Source: Mariprofundus micogutta
GTDB taxonomy: Bacteria; Pseudomonadota; Zetaproteobacteria; Mariprofundales; Mariprofundaceae
Length of the DNA stretch: 64,000 bases
Direction of reading: 5' to 3'
Assembly (NCBI RefSeq): GCF_001895085.1
Contig: NZ_BDFD01000006.1
Coordinates: 1 to 64,000, forward strand
Part shown: positions 27,723 through 36,958 of the stretch, piece by piece
Layout of the letters: each line of letters opens with the position of its first letter
Numbering within the stretch: the stretch's first letter is position 1
Position numbers and translations under genes: made by a program
The notes under the pieces: model-generated
What the model was told of the DNA's origin: nothing
The model's input: the letters and a program-made list of their open reading frames with translations, nothing else
Databases searched by the model: none

Positions 27723-28520
27723 ATGAGCGGCTGGCAGTTTGGAATCTCGGATGTAGTGGATATCACAGTCGTTGCCATCGTGGTCTACTTCTTCTTGCGC
27801 CTGATCCGTGGCACCCGCGCCGTACAGATGTTAATCGGCGTGGCCATGGTTGTGATTGTTTATCAGATGGCACAAGTCTTTGGTCTGTTCACCGTTGAAT
27901 GGATATTCGGGCACTTCTTCTCCGCTTTCATGGTGATTCTGGTCGTGCTGTTCCAGCAAGAGATTCGCCGGGCTCTGGTACGTGTGGCGGTGAATCCTCT
28001 TGCATCTGGTTCGACACCGACAGTAACCCTGCTGGATGAACTGGTGGAGTCAGCCTTTTCTCTGGTTCACCGTGGATGGGGTGGTTTGATCGTGATTGAG
28101 CGTGATACCGGCTTACGTCACCTGTTTGAATCCGGTGTTGAAATGAATGCCCCGATTCGACCTGATGTGATTCAATCGATTTTTTGCCCTGATGCTCCAA
28201 TGCATGATGGTGCAGTTATTGTTTGCCGCGATTCACGAGGTGGGCGTGTTGTTGCTGCACGCGTGTTACTTCCGTTGGCGCAGATTACAGCACTTCCGGG
28301 CGATTTCGGCACCCGCCATCGTGCCGCGGTTGGCCTCTCTGAAGAGAGTGATGCACTGGTTATCGTGGTATCTGAAGAGCGGGGAGATGTTCATCTGGTT
28401 GAGGAAGGAGCATTGGGTGAAGCTCTGAATAGTCGCGAGTTGCACAAGGCTCTGGAAAACAGCCTGTCATCCATGCTCAATATGCAGGGCAAATCGACAG
28501 ATATGACAGGTAAAGCCTGA
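27723..28520 (+). CDS. cdaA: Diadenylate cyclase CdaA (c-di-AMP synthase)
   Basis: Makes the second messenger c-di-AMP from two ATP. The 265 residues comprise three N-terminal membrane helices (about 13-77) and a DisA_N (DAC) domain (about 85-245) with the catalytic DGA motif at 162-164 and GTRHR at 196-200. Both motifs are intact. It is followed with a 1-base overlap by a YbbR-domain gene and then glmM, the classical cdaA-cdaR-glmM order of Firmicutes, here in a Gram-negative. In that system CdaR and GlmM modulate CdaA activity. Confidence 0.95.
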   Translation: MSGWQFGISDVVDITVVAIVVYFFLRLIRGTRAVQMLIGVAMVVIVYQMAQVFGLFTVEWIFGHFFSAFMVILVVLFQQEIRRALVRVAVNPLASGSTPTVTLLDELVESAFSLVHRGWGGLIVIERDTGLRHLFESGVEMNAPIRPDVIQSIFCPDAPMHDGAVIVCRDSRGGRVVAARVLLPLAQITALPGDFGTRHRAAVGLSEESDALVIVVSEERGDVHLVEEGALGEALNSRELHKALENSLSSMLNMQGKSTDMTGKA

Positions 28521-29218
28521 TGCGTTTGTTCATGCAGCAGTTTCGCAGGTTCAATCTGCATATCTGGGCTATCATTATTGCAGTGGCACTATGGTTACAG
28601 GTGCATGGTCAGGGTGAAGGCTCGCTGAATATGGATATTCCTTTGCAGATTCAGGGATTGCCTGCGGGTATGGTGATAGTGAATGATTTGCCGGACCACG
28701 TGCGTGTGACCGTAACGGGGCTGCAGACGCGTTTGAAAGACCTGCATCAGCAGGATATGTCGCTACCACTGCAGATCAGTGATATTACAACGCCCGGGGT
28801 GGTTGAGCGTGCGCTGCAGGTCGCAGCAGTATCGCTACCGGTCGGATTGCATATTGAGAAAGTACAGCCGGATAGACTGGAACTGCAGGTGGACCGGCTG
28901 GTGACGCGCTCTATTCCTGTGAAAGCCCATTTTGAGTTGCCGGAAGGCTGGAAGGCGGCAAAAGTCACTGTCGAGCCGAAACAGGTGCATTTAATTGGTC
29001 CGGAAGTATGGCTGGATACCTTAAGGCAAGTGGAAACCACCCCAATCAGGCCTGTATTGAAAGCTGGGACATTCAGGGCGATATCGGGCGTTGAAAGCCC
29101 CTCAGGTAAAGCAATCCGCCTGGTTGAAAATAATGTGAGGATTGAAGTTCGCGGTGTGCTGGTGCAAACAGATGCTCCTGTTATACCTGATGGTTTGGGT
29201 GGAGGAGAGCAGCAATGA
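28520..29218 (+). CDS. cdaR: YbbR-domain protein (CdaR-like regulator of CdaA)
   Basis: A 232-residue protein with one N-terminal membrane helix (about 11-28, LHIWAIIIAVALWLQVHG) and an extracytoplasmic part of about two YbbR repeats (roughly 35-110 and 125-210; recurring patterns such as GLPAGMVIVNDLPDHVRVTVTG). The family member CdaR modulates CdaA. The start overlaps the cdaA stop (TGATG), and its stop overlaps the glmM start by 4 bases. Fewer YbbR repeats than in Bacillus CdaR. Function by context. Confidence 0.88.
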   Translation: MRLFMQQFRRFNLHIWAIIIAVALWLQVHGQGEGSLNMDIPLQIQGLPAGMVIVNDLPDHVRVTVTGLQTRLKDLHQQDMSLPLQISDITTPGVVERALQVAAVSLPVGLHIEKVQPDRLELQVDRLVTRSIPVKAHFELPEGWKAAKVTVEPKQVHLIGPEVWLDTLRQVETTPIRPVLKAGTFRAISGVESPSGKAIRLVENNVRIEVRGVLVQTDAPVIPDGLGGGEQQ

Positions 29219-30558
29219 GACGATATTTCGGTACTGATGGTGTGCGTGGTCCGGTCAATCAAACGCCAATGACAGCAGAGTTTGCCTTGTCCCTGGGGCG
29301 TGCAGCAGGCCATATTCTAACCCGTCATTTGAATCATAAACCACATATCCTGATTGGCAAAGACACGCGACTCTCCGGTTATATGATTGAATCGGCACTG
29401 TGCGCAGGATTAACAGCACAGGGTATGAATGTACTGCTGGTCGGGCCTGCACCAACGCCTGCCGTTGCATATCTGACGCGCAGTTTGAGAGCTGATGCGG
29501 GAGTCATGCTGTCGGCATCCCATAATCCTGCCGGTGATAACGGCATCAAGTTTTTTGCCGCTGATGGTTTCAAACTGCCGGATCAGCTTGAACTGGAAAT
29601 TGAAGATTGTATGGACAATCTGCCTCCTTTGCCCGCGGCGCTTGAGGTTGGAAAAGCGGCGCGCGTGGATGATGCACGAGGCCGTTATGTTGAGTTTCTC
29701 AAGGGCTCTCTGCCGCGTGGATTGCGTCTGGATGGTTTGAAAGTTGTGGTCGATTGTGCCAATGGTGCAGCCTATGATGTTGCGCCGCGCATTCTGCAGG
29801 AGCTCGGCTGTGATGTGATTGCCATGCATTACAAACCGGATGGATTTAATATTAATCGGGAATGTGGATCGACCTATCCGGAAGATATGACTCGAAAGGT
29901 CGTAGAAGTTGGTGCCGATATCGGTCTGGCGCTCGACGGTGATGCGGACCGCCTGATTGCCTGCGATGCGCAGGGTCGAATTGTTGACGGAGATCGGGTT
30001 ATCGCCATTCTGGCAGAGCATGCCCACAATCAGGGTTTGCTGACCGGTGGCGGGGTAGTGACAACTCTAATGAGTAATATGGGGCTGGGCCGATACCTTG
30101 AAACGATCGGCTTGACGATGCACAGGGCTGCAGTTGGTGATCGATATGTTCTCGAAATGATGCGGGAAAAAGGCTGCAATGTTGGTGGTGAACAATCCGG
30201 TCATATGATCCTGCTTGATTATAACACGACAGGTGATGGTTTGATGAGTGCGCTGCAATTGCTTTCAGCTATGCAGGCACAGGACAAGGCGCTGGCGGAC
30301 ATGGCATCAGGCATGTCTCTGTTTCCTCAGAAGTTATGGAATATCATGATGACGGAACGTAAGGACGTTATGGCTGATGAACAGGTGCGCAAACTTGTTG
30401 CTGATGCAGGGCAGCGTCTGGGTGACAGTGGCCGTATCAACGTGCGTATGTCAGGCACTGAACCAAAACTCAGGGTGATGGTTGAGGCAGAGGATGAAGA
30501 TTTAATGCTCAATGTGGGCGGAGAATTAACCGAGGCAATTAGCCAAAGGGTGTGTTGA
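29215..30558 (+). CDS. glmM: Phosphoglucosamine mutase
   Basis: Converts glucosamine-6-P to glucosamine-1-P on the way to UDP-GlcNAc for peptidoglycan and LPS. The 447-residue length is typical. The phosphoserine is S102 in SASHNPAGDNG, the magnesium loop is LDGDADRLIAC, and the sugar-binding GGEQSGHM and phosphate-binding RMSGTEPKLRV motifs are present. It overlaps the YbbR gene by 4 bases. Its 3' end meets the convergent yqgE gene with no spacer. Confidence 0.97.
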   Translation: MRRYFGTDGVRGPVNQTPMTAEFALSLGRAAGHILTRHLNHKPHILIGKDTRLSGYMIESALCAGLTAQGMNVLLVGPAPTPAVAYLTRSLRADAGVMLSASHNPAGDNGIKFFAADGFKLPDQLELEIEDCMDNLPPLPAALEVGKAARVDDARGRYVEFLKGSLPRGLRLDGLKVVVDCANGAAYDVAPRILQELGCDVIAMHYKPDGFNINRECGSTYPEDMTRKVVEVGADIGLALDGDADRLIACDAQGRIVDGDRVIAILAEHAHNQGLLTGGGVVTTLMSNMGLGRYLETIGLTMHRAAVGDRYVLEMMREKGCNVGGEQSGHMILLDYNTTGDGLMSALQLLSAMQAQDKALADMASGMSLFPQKLWNIMMTERKDVMADEQVRKLVADAGQRLGDSGRINVRMSGTEPKLRVMVEAEDEDLMLNVGGELTEAISQRVC

Positions 30559-30559
30559 T

Positions 30560-31132
30560 TCAGGCGTGTCCAATTTGATCAGATAGCTGGCTGCGTTTAA
30601 TGCCCATGCAACGGGCACCAAAATCCCAGCGTTGTTCCGGCGGTTCCTGAAAGACAATGTGCTGGCTGGCCGGAGCAATCAGCCAGTCGTTATTGCTCAG
30701 CTCGCTTTCGAGTTGGCCGGTTTGCCAGCCCGCATAACCCAGAATCAGCATGAAATGCTCAGGGCCTTCACCTTTCGCCAGATCCTCAAGGACATCGCGT
30801 GATGCTGTCAGGTGTAATTCAGACGTGATTTCCATGGTTGAATCGTAAACCTGCCAGCTATCATGCAGAACAAAACCACGAAAATCATCAACGGGACCAC
30901 CTTCAAAAACACGCTGGATATCAGGGTTCTGGCCGGGCAGTTGTGCTATATCCTCAATGCCGAGGTCAACGAGAACATCCGATACGGAGATCTCTTGCGG
31001 TCGATTAATAATCAGCCCCATGCAGCCATCATCATCATGATGGCAGATCAGGATTACTGAGTCTTTGAAGTTTGGATCCTGCAGGGTCGGGGTTGCCAGA
31101 AGCAACTGTCCTGCGAGTTTGTTGATCTGCAC
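30560..31132 (-). CDS. yqgE: YqgE/AlgH-family protein (DUF179)
   Basis: A 190-residue protein of unresolved biochemical role; the family is widespread in Gram-negatives and once linked to alginate regulation (AlgH). Family features are LLLATPTLQDPNFKDSVILICHHDDDGCMGLIINRP, RVFEGGPVD and LILGYAGWQTGQLESEL. The open frame runs to 31333, into pdxA. I chose GTG 31132 because an AGGAGG lies 4 bases upstream and the product VQINKLAGQ matches family N-termini. ATG 31147 is the alternative, which would place the AGGAGG inside the gene. Confidence 0.88.
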   Translation of the reverse strand: MQINKLAGQLLLATPTLQDPNFKDSVILICHHDDDGCMGLIINRPQEISVSDVLVDLGIEDIAQLPGQNPDIQRVFEGGPVDDFRGFVLHDSWQVYDSTMEITSELHLTASRDVLEDLAKGEGPEHFMLILGYAGWQTGQLESELSNNDWLIAPASQHIVFQEPPEQRWDFGARCMGIKRSQLSDQIGHA

Positions 31133-31172
31133 GTTGCCTCCTTGCATGATGACAGAAGAAAGCGCTGTCAGA

Positions 31173-32192
31173 TTAAGACGATGCTTTCTGTGCCATCGTA
31201 ATGGCCATCTCAATGGCTTCGACCAAGCTAGAATAAGATACGTCTTCTGACCCCGCAAGGTCAAGCGCGGTGCCGTGGTCAACGCTGGTGCGGATAAAAG
31301 GAAGACCAAGTGTGACATTAACCGATTCTCCAAAGCTAATGGCTTTGATCGGGATCAGGGCCTGATCGTGATAGCAGCAGATGATAGCGTCGAAATTGTG
31401 ACGATTGGTCGCAGAGAATGCAGTGTCTGCAGGCAAGGGATCTGTTACATCTATGCCGTCCAGGCGTGCTGACTCTGCTGCCGGCATCAATATTTCAATC
31501 TCTTCACGGCCGAAATGTCCCTGTTCACCGGCATGTGGGTTTAATCCGCACAGTGCCAGCCTGGGCTTGGGGATGCCAAAGCGGTGAATCAGGTCACGCT
31601 GCACAATGCGTATGCAATCAATGGTTGCCTGCATGGAAATGGTTTCGGGAACGTGCTTGATGGCAAGGTGCGTGGTGAGTAGTGCCACGCGCAGCGATGC
31701 GGAGGCAAGCATCATGACGAAGTCGGTCTCTGCTTCAGCTTGCGGTTGGCGCGACAGATGGGCGAGAAATTCAGTATGACCCGGGAAGTTGAAACCGGCA
31801 CTGCGTAATACGGCTTTTTCAATAGGGCCGGTAATCATTCCGGCAGCATGCCTGGCTAAGCAGCTTTCTGCAGCGGTTTGAATACAGCAGATGACTGCCA
31901 TAGCAGTCATCTGTGACGTTTTGCCCATTACGACCGGGCCGGTAGCAATATGGGATGGTACAGGGTTCCAGCATCGCAAGCCTGTGGCCTTGGCCTGAAT
32001 GGCACTGTTCAGCGTTGAAAATTCAAATATAACGGTTGGTATATCTATCTGTGTTGCACGCTGCTCCATCCAGAGCCCGGGTGTTACGATGATGATGTGA
32101 TCGAACAGTTCAGGACGGTTCTTATAGGCCCGAATAATGCAATCCGGACCAATTCCTCCCGGCTCGCCTAAGGTAAGCAGTAATGGTTTCAT
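31173..32192 (-). CDS. pdxA: 4-hydroxythreonine-4-phosphate dehydrogenase
   Basis: NAD-dependent oxidation step in pyridoxal phosphate synthesis. A 339-residue protein with GEPGGIGPD at the start, MITGPIEKA, the metal site region FPGHTEFLAHL, LCGLNPHAGEQGHFG and CCYHDQALIPIKA, and the late VNVTLGLPFIRTSVDHGTA block. It starts 6 bases after surA, in the widespread lptD-surA-pdxA order. The usual next gene, ksgA, is replaced here by yqgE. Confidence 0.95.
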   Translation of the reverse strand: MKPLLLTLGEPGGIGPDCIIRAYKNRPELFDHIIIVTPGLWMEQRATQIDIPTVIFEFSTLNSAIQAKATGLRCWNPVPSHIATGPVVMGKTSQMTAMAVICCIQTAAESCLARHAAGMITGPIEKAVLRSAGFNFPGHTEFLAHLSRQPQAEAETDFVMMLASASLRVALLTTHLAIKHVPETISMQATIDCIRIVQRDLIHRFGIPKPRLALCGLNPHAGEQGHFGREEIEILMPAAESARLDGIDVTDPLPADTAFSATNRHNFDAIICCYHDQALIPIKAISFGESVNVTLGLPFIRTSVDHGTALDLAGSEDVSYSSLVEAIEMAITMAQKASS

Positions 32193-32198
32193 TCAGGT

Positions 32199-33902
32199 TT
32201 AGAGGAAGGTTAATTCGCGGATGATTTTCCAGCTGTTTCCCTCTTTTTCCAGGACAAGTGCCTTTTTATCACGACTGGAATAGATATCAGATTTATAATC
32301 CTGCGTGAATTCACAGCGGACATGCTTATCATCAACAGCTGTAAGCTTCAGATTGCTGATTGAAATACGGATATAGGCTTTGTTTTCAATCATCTCTTTT
32401 CGATATGTTTTCCATGCAGCGATAGATGTGTGGGATTTTCCAACATGGAAGTGATCGGAATAGTTGGCAAGGTATGCTTCCAGATCTTTGGAGCTCCATG
32501 CCTTGCGCCAGCTTTCAACTACGGCCTCAGGTGTGGTCTGTGTCTCAGCTTTTTGCACTTCGGGTTGAATCTGCGGCGCTGTAGCTCTTTCCCTGCTGAT
32601 GCCTTCACAACTGAATTTTTCAATCGATGCTGAGGCCTTCAGGCCGGCTAACCAGCGCGGTAGTTGTTCCTGCATGGCGCTGTTGGTGAGGATCTGCTGA
32701 ATATTATCGCGGTGGGCTTCAAATGAGTTGGGATCGATGTGGCGCTGGTTGATGACGCGGATGATATGCAAGCCAAAGCTTGTCTCTACAACGCCACTGG
32801 TTTCTCCGGCTTTGAGTTTAAATGCGGCTTCTTCAAATTCAGGGATCATCATGCCTTTTTTGAACCAGCCCAGATCACCGCCTTTGCTGGCACTTGGTCC
32901 CTGTGATTCTTCCTCGGCACGTGCAGCAAACTCTTCATCTGTTGCACCGTTCATTTCCCTGGCTATAACTTCCGCACGCTGTCTGATTTTAGCTTCTGTG
33001 CTTTCATCTGCGAGTGGCGGGATTTGCAGCAGGATATGGCGAGCATGAGCTTCATAGTAACTTTCCCCCATCTGTTCAGGGTCCTGCCATCTTTCTTCAA
33101 GGACTTTGATGATGTGAAATCCGGCAGGTGCGCGAATGGGGTCGGTGATGCCGTTCACAGGTAAATCCAGTGCTGATGCGAAGCGCTGGGAGATGCCACC
33201 ATGCATGAACCAGCCCATGACACCCTGCTGTTCCACTTCCGCGGACTGGGAGTAGTTGGTGACCATCTGGGTGAAGTCCTTGCCTTCAACAAGTTGCTGG
33301 TGAATCTGACGAACTTTATCGCGAACCTTACTGAGCTGTTCCGGTGTTGGTTCATTCGGGACTGACAGGAAAATCTGGGCGAGTCGCACCTCTCTGCGAG
33401 GTTTCGGGTCGGCCAGATATTTACGGTGATATTCCTTCATCGCCTCTTCAGATATGTTCAATTTACTGCGTACGCCTGTGTTGATGAGTTTGCCGATGAG
33501 CATCTGGTCTTTCAGGGTTTCTTTGTAATCTTCAAAATCCATGCCCTGCTGCTCAATGGCTTCTTTCAGTTGTCCTGGCAACAGATTGTTTCTGCTTTCA
33601 ATATCCCGTACGGCATTGTCGAACTCTTCATTCGTGACGCTCAACTCCAGTTTTCGGGCTTCCTGCACCTGCAGCAATTTGTCGATTTTTCCATCAAAGG
33701 CCCTCTGTTTCAGATCGTTGTATGATAGTGGGGATGACTGGCCTGATTGGCGGATTTGGGCAACGGCAGTTTGAATTTCACGCTGAACTTCATAACAGCT
33801 GATGGCTTCGTTGTTGACGATGGCTGCGATGGAATCAAATGTTTCAGCTTTCGCGGCTGAGATAAAAGTCAGCAGGCTGGTCAGCAAAATCAGGAAGCGC
33901 AT
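32199..33902 (-). CDS. surA: SurA-like periplasmic chaperone/PPIase with extra C-terminal domain
   Basis: Folds outer-membrane proteins. A signal peptide is visible (about 1-19), then a SurA N-domain (about 20-165), a first parvulin domain (about 171-269, REVRLAQIFL to GFHIIKVLEERW) and a second (about 284-385, ARHILLQI to GLHIIRVINQR). At 567 residues it is about 140 longer than E. coli SurA. Residues about 456-567 (TPEAVVESWRKAWSSKDLEAYLANYS) read as an NTF2/SnoaL-like domain, after a Pro/Gln-rich linker. That fusion is unusual. It lies downstream of lptD, its best-known client. Confidence 0.93.
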   Translation of the reverse strand: MRFLILLTSLLTFISAAKAETFDSIAAIVNNEAISCYEVQREIQTAVAQIRQSGQSSPLSYNDLKQRAFDGKIDKLLQVQEARKLELSVTNEEFDNAVRDIESRNNLLPGQLKEAIEQQGMDFEDYKETLKDQMLIGKLINTGVRSKLNISEEAMKEYHRKYLADPKPRREVRLAQIFLSVPNEPTPEQLSKVRDKVRQIHQQLVEGKDFTQMVTNYSQSAEVEQQGVMGWFMHGGISQRFASALDLPVNGITDPIRAPAGFHIIKVLEERWQDPEQMGESYYEAHARHILLQIPPLADESTEAKIRQRAEVIAREMNGATDEEFAARAEEESQGPSASKGGDLGWFKKGMMIPEFEEAAFKLKAGETSGVVETSFGLHIIRVINQRHIDPNSFEAHRDNIQQILTNSAMQEQLPRWLAGLKASASIEKFSCEGISRERATAPQIQPEVQKAETQTTPEAVVESWRKAWSSKDLEAYLANYSDHFHVGKSHTSIAAWKTYRKEMIENKAYIRISISNLKLTAVDDKHVRCEFTQDYKSDIYSSRDKKALVLEKEGNSWKIIRELTFL

Positions 33903-33963
33903 GTAAACTCCGGGTGAATGGGGTGGTCATAGATATATGGCGGACAATGGGTGGTCCGAAATC

Positions 33964-36051
33964 TCACGAACCGACGCTACCTAGCCCTTTGAATTCAAGC
34001 AAGATTCTGAACCCCAGGTTGGATGCTTTGGCAGTGCCTGTACGGCGGTTGATACGATATCCTTCCGCTCCGAGCTTCCAGCAGGGGTGCTGATACTGCA
34101 TGCCCAGCGAAGTATATTGGGAGATCTTCAATAGGTGATCATATTGCCAGCTGCCTTTGGCCAGCCATCTGTTGCCCAAACGAAGACTGGCAGCGACATT
34201 CAGCAACTGTGATTCTGTGGTGTAGCGTGCATCGGTCAGTTGGTGGGAGAGCGTCAAATTACCCATCTTGCCATTCAGGTTAATGGCTGAGCTGATTGTG
34301 GCCCAGTATCGATCAACTGTATTGTATTGCCCCGAGCTATACATACTTATGCCGGAAGCTGGTTGAAAGGTAATTTCGGCGAGCAGATTTGAGAATGGCC
34401 GGGTTGCCGCCGGTTTCAGTGCGGCATCAACAGTTTGCCGCTGCAGGCTGTATGAGGCACCGGCGCGAACGACCAGAAAGTCTGTGGCTGCGGATTCAGG
34501 ATTCACTTTATGCTGTAGACGGTTTTCAAGTACCAGGCTGAATCTGTTGGCTTTTTCAATGCGATCGAAACCGGAAAAACGGTTGCCTGACATCAGATTG
34601 CTCCAGGAAAGCAGGCCGAAGGTCGAGTCAAAATTCGGAAGATTACTTTGATCCGGTGCGCTGACAAAATCATATCGCAGGATGGGCGAGATGGCGTGGC
34701 GCCATGTGCGCTCACTATTGATGCCTTCAAAATCACTGCGTACTTCCAGGCTGGCCTCAGCCGTGGTTCGCGATGGATTGCTTTGAGCATTGGCAGCCAG
34801 CTGTTTGAGCCAATAACGGGTGTGATGTGTTCCCACATGCAGTTTGGCTGAAATACCACCGCCTGCCAGTTCTAACGGGATTTCCATGAATGGATGCAAA
34901 ACCATGCGCCAGCCATCTACGCCAAGTCTGCGATCAAAGCGGGTGGTCTGCTGTTCAAAACCGAGCGTCAGGCTGGGCAGTGCAGGCCAAATTAAGCTGC
35001 TCTGCAGTCGTGGCAGAATCTGCAGTGTTGTTGCATTGCTTGTTAACAGCAGATCCTGCTGATGTTGCGCGGTAAGGCTCAGCTCTTCTTCCAGGTTATC
35101 ATAGATGCCCGATTGAGAAAGTGTTGCGCTACTTTGCAGATAGCGTGTGCTGCTGCCCTCTTCAGTGCCGAAATCAGCCAGGTAATCACTGTCGCTGACA
35201 TGGTCGGCCTCCACATCAAAGCTGAAGCCGGCTGGAAGATGCCAGTGTATGTCAGACTGTAATCGGACACGTGATCTGGCCGTTAATGTGTCGTTGATAC
35301 CGGCTGCAGACATTGTTTCCGTGCCTATGGATGATGCGTGGCGAAATTCCGCTTCACCCATGAAGCCGCGTGCACTCATCCAGCGCGGCGTCAGGGTGGC
35401 ATCCCAGCTTTCAGCCGGAGCAAAATAAAACGGGAGACCTATCTCGGTGCCTCTGCGGTTGCCACTGCCTACCGATGGCATAAGCAGGCCGGATTTGCGC
35501 CTGAGAGGTTGCTGCCACCATGGTGCATAGAGCACGGGCACTTGCCAGAGTTCAAAGCGAGCATCTGTCGTGGTTAAGCTGCCATCCTGCTGGTCGAGCA
35601 GGGCGTGATTGGCTCTGACTCGCCATGATTCTTCATTAATCGGGCAGGCGGAATAAATGATCTCTTCAGCTTCAAAGGTCTGATCGTCAATGCGCTTCAG
35701 GCGGGCAGCCTGCAGGCGTTCACCCCCCGGCAGCGTAATCACGGCATTTAAAATATTACCTGTCTGGCTTCCCGTATTCATCACTGCTTCATTGGCGCGA
35801 ATGGTTGCCTGCGGGGACTCAATAACAACATGGCCACGGGCTTCCAGTACCTGTTGTTCAGTACGATAAATCACTTCATCAGCATACAAGATGTCGGCGA
35901 CTCGTTTGATGATGACATTGCCTTTAGCGACAACGGTACCGTCGGGATTGCGCGCGATTTCATCCGCAGCAATATCAACTGGTGCGGCATAAGCTGTAGA
36001 CGCCATGAAAAACATGGCTGCAATAAAAAGCAGTCGGGGTAGTTGAAGCAT
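33964..36051 (-). CDS. lptD: LPS-assembly outer-membrane protein LptD
   Basis: Outer-membrane barrel that inserts lipopolysaccharide. It has 695 residues: signal peptide about 1-22 (ending TAYA), an LptA-like N-domain about 23-130 (VDIAADEIARNPDGTVVAKGNV), then the LptD barrel. The family motif around YSACPINEESWRVRA and the C-terminal YQHPCWKLGAEGYRI are present. Only these two well-placed Cys appear, one in each half, against four in E. coli, so a single interdomain disulfide is possible. The surA gene follows after 61 bases; the client LPS makes an LPS-bearing outer membrane very likely. Confidence 0.95.
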   Translation of the reverse strand: MLQLPRLLFIAAMFFMASTAYAAPVDIAADEIARNPDGTVVAKGNVIIKRVADILYADEVIYRTEQQVLEARGHVVIESPQATIRANEAVMNTGSQTGNILNAVITLPGGERLQAARLKRIDDQTFEAEEIIYSACPINEESWRVRANHALLDQQDGSLTTTDARFELWQVPVLYAPWWQQPLRRKSGLLMPSVGSGNRRGTEIGLPFYFAPAESWDATLTPRWMSARGFMGEAEFRHASSIGTETMSAAGINDTLTARSRVRLQSDIHWHLPAGFSFDVEADHVSDSDYLADFGTEEGSSTRYLQSSATLSQSGIYDNLEEELSLTAQHQQDLLLTSNATTLQILPRLQSSLIWPALPSLTLGFEQQTTRFDRRLGVDGWRMVLHPFMEIPLELAGGGISAKLHVGTHHTRYWLKQLAANAQSNPSRTTAEASLEVRSDFEGINSERTWRHAISPILRYDFVSAPDQSNLPNFDSTFGLLSWSNLMSGNRFSGFDRIEKANRFSLVLENRLQHKVNPESAATDFLVVRAGASYSLQRQTVDAALKPAATRPFSNLLAEITFQPASGISMYSSGQYNTVDRYWATISSAINLNGKMGNLTLSHQLTDARYTTESQLLNVAASLRLGNRWLAKGSWQYDHLLKISQYTSLGMQYQHPCWKLGAEGYRINRRTGTAKASNLGFRILLEFKGLGSVGS

Positions 36052-36155
36052 GGGGTGGCAGGCTATCCTGCAATTTCTAACCGTCCACTAAAGTAAACAG
36101 GCCGCATGCAATGATCTTTATTGCTTTTGCCCGCTTAAGTCTTCAGGCGGAGCAT

Positions 36156-36872
36156 TTATTCAGGTTTGATAGCAAAACCCAGATAATTCACAGACAGATC
36201 ATCAGACAGCGTGAAATGATCGGTCAGCATGGCATAGGACATGCCGCGCAGGTCTTTGATTTCCAGCCCTGCGTGCCGGAGTGCCGTATTCATTTCAGAA
36301 GGTTTGATAAACTTTGCATATTCATGGGTACCTTTGGGCAACCAGCCGAGGATATATTCAGCCCCCAGAATCGCCTTGATATAGGAGACTGGATTACGAT
36401 TGAGAGTGGCAAAAAAGAAATGGCCACCGGGTTTAATCATAGCGGCGCAAGCGGAGACAGTGCGTGGCACATCCGGCACATGTTCCAGAACTTCCAGACA
36501 GGTTACTGCATCATAATGATCCTGATGCGATTCAGCCCAGCTTTCAGCATCATTCTCGATATATTCAACCGGCACACCGGATTGCTCGCTATGCAGGCGC
36601 GCAACTGCCAGTGCTTTGGGGGAGCGGTCAATACCAGACACTGTGGCACCGCGTGATGCCATGCCTTCGGCCAACAGACCGCCGCCGCAACCCACATCGA
36701 GAACGCGTGCTTCTGGCAGATCTACCTGACGCGCAATGTAATCGAGTCTGATTGGATTGATTTTGTGCAGCGGTTTGAATTTACCGGTGGGGTCCCACCA
36801 CTCCTCTGCCATGGCTTCGAACTTGGCAATTTCTTCCGCGTCAAAATGTTGTGTCTGCATATGCGAAATCAT
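36156..36872 (-). CDS. ubiG: Ubiquinone biosynthesis O-methyltransferase
   Basis: SAM-dependent methylation of both hydroxyl groups in ubiquinone synthesis. About 238 residues from the chosen start. EEIAKFEAMAEEWWDPTGKFKPLHKINPIRL is the UbiG N-terminal signature, the SAM site is VLDVGCGGGLLAEG, and MIKPGGHFFFATLNRNPVSY follows. Possible starts are a TTG at 36896 and ATGs at 36872 and 36860; none has a strong ribosome binding site, and 36872 is a compromise. It indicates ubiquinone-based respiration. It lies 104 bases upstream of lptD on the same strand. Confidence 0.94.
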   Translation of the reverse strand: MISHMQTQHFDAEEIAKFEAMAEEWWDPTGKFKPLHKINPIRLDYIARQVDLPEARVLDVGCGGGLLAEGMASRGATVSGIDRSPKALAVARLHSEQSGVPVEYIENDAESWAESHQDHYDAVTCLEVLEHVPDVPRTVSACAAMIKPGGHFFFATLNRNPVSYIKAILGAEYILGWLPKGTHEYAKFIKPSEMNTALRHAGLEIKDLRGMSYAMLTDHFTLSDDLSVNYLGFAIKPE

Positions 36873-36958
36873 GTCGATGCCGCTCGTGCATGGCAAGGCC
36901 TGTTTGATGGCATAATAATTGCATGCCTACATAGCATTGTTTTCTTTGGGAGATTCAC

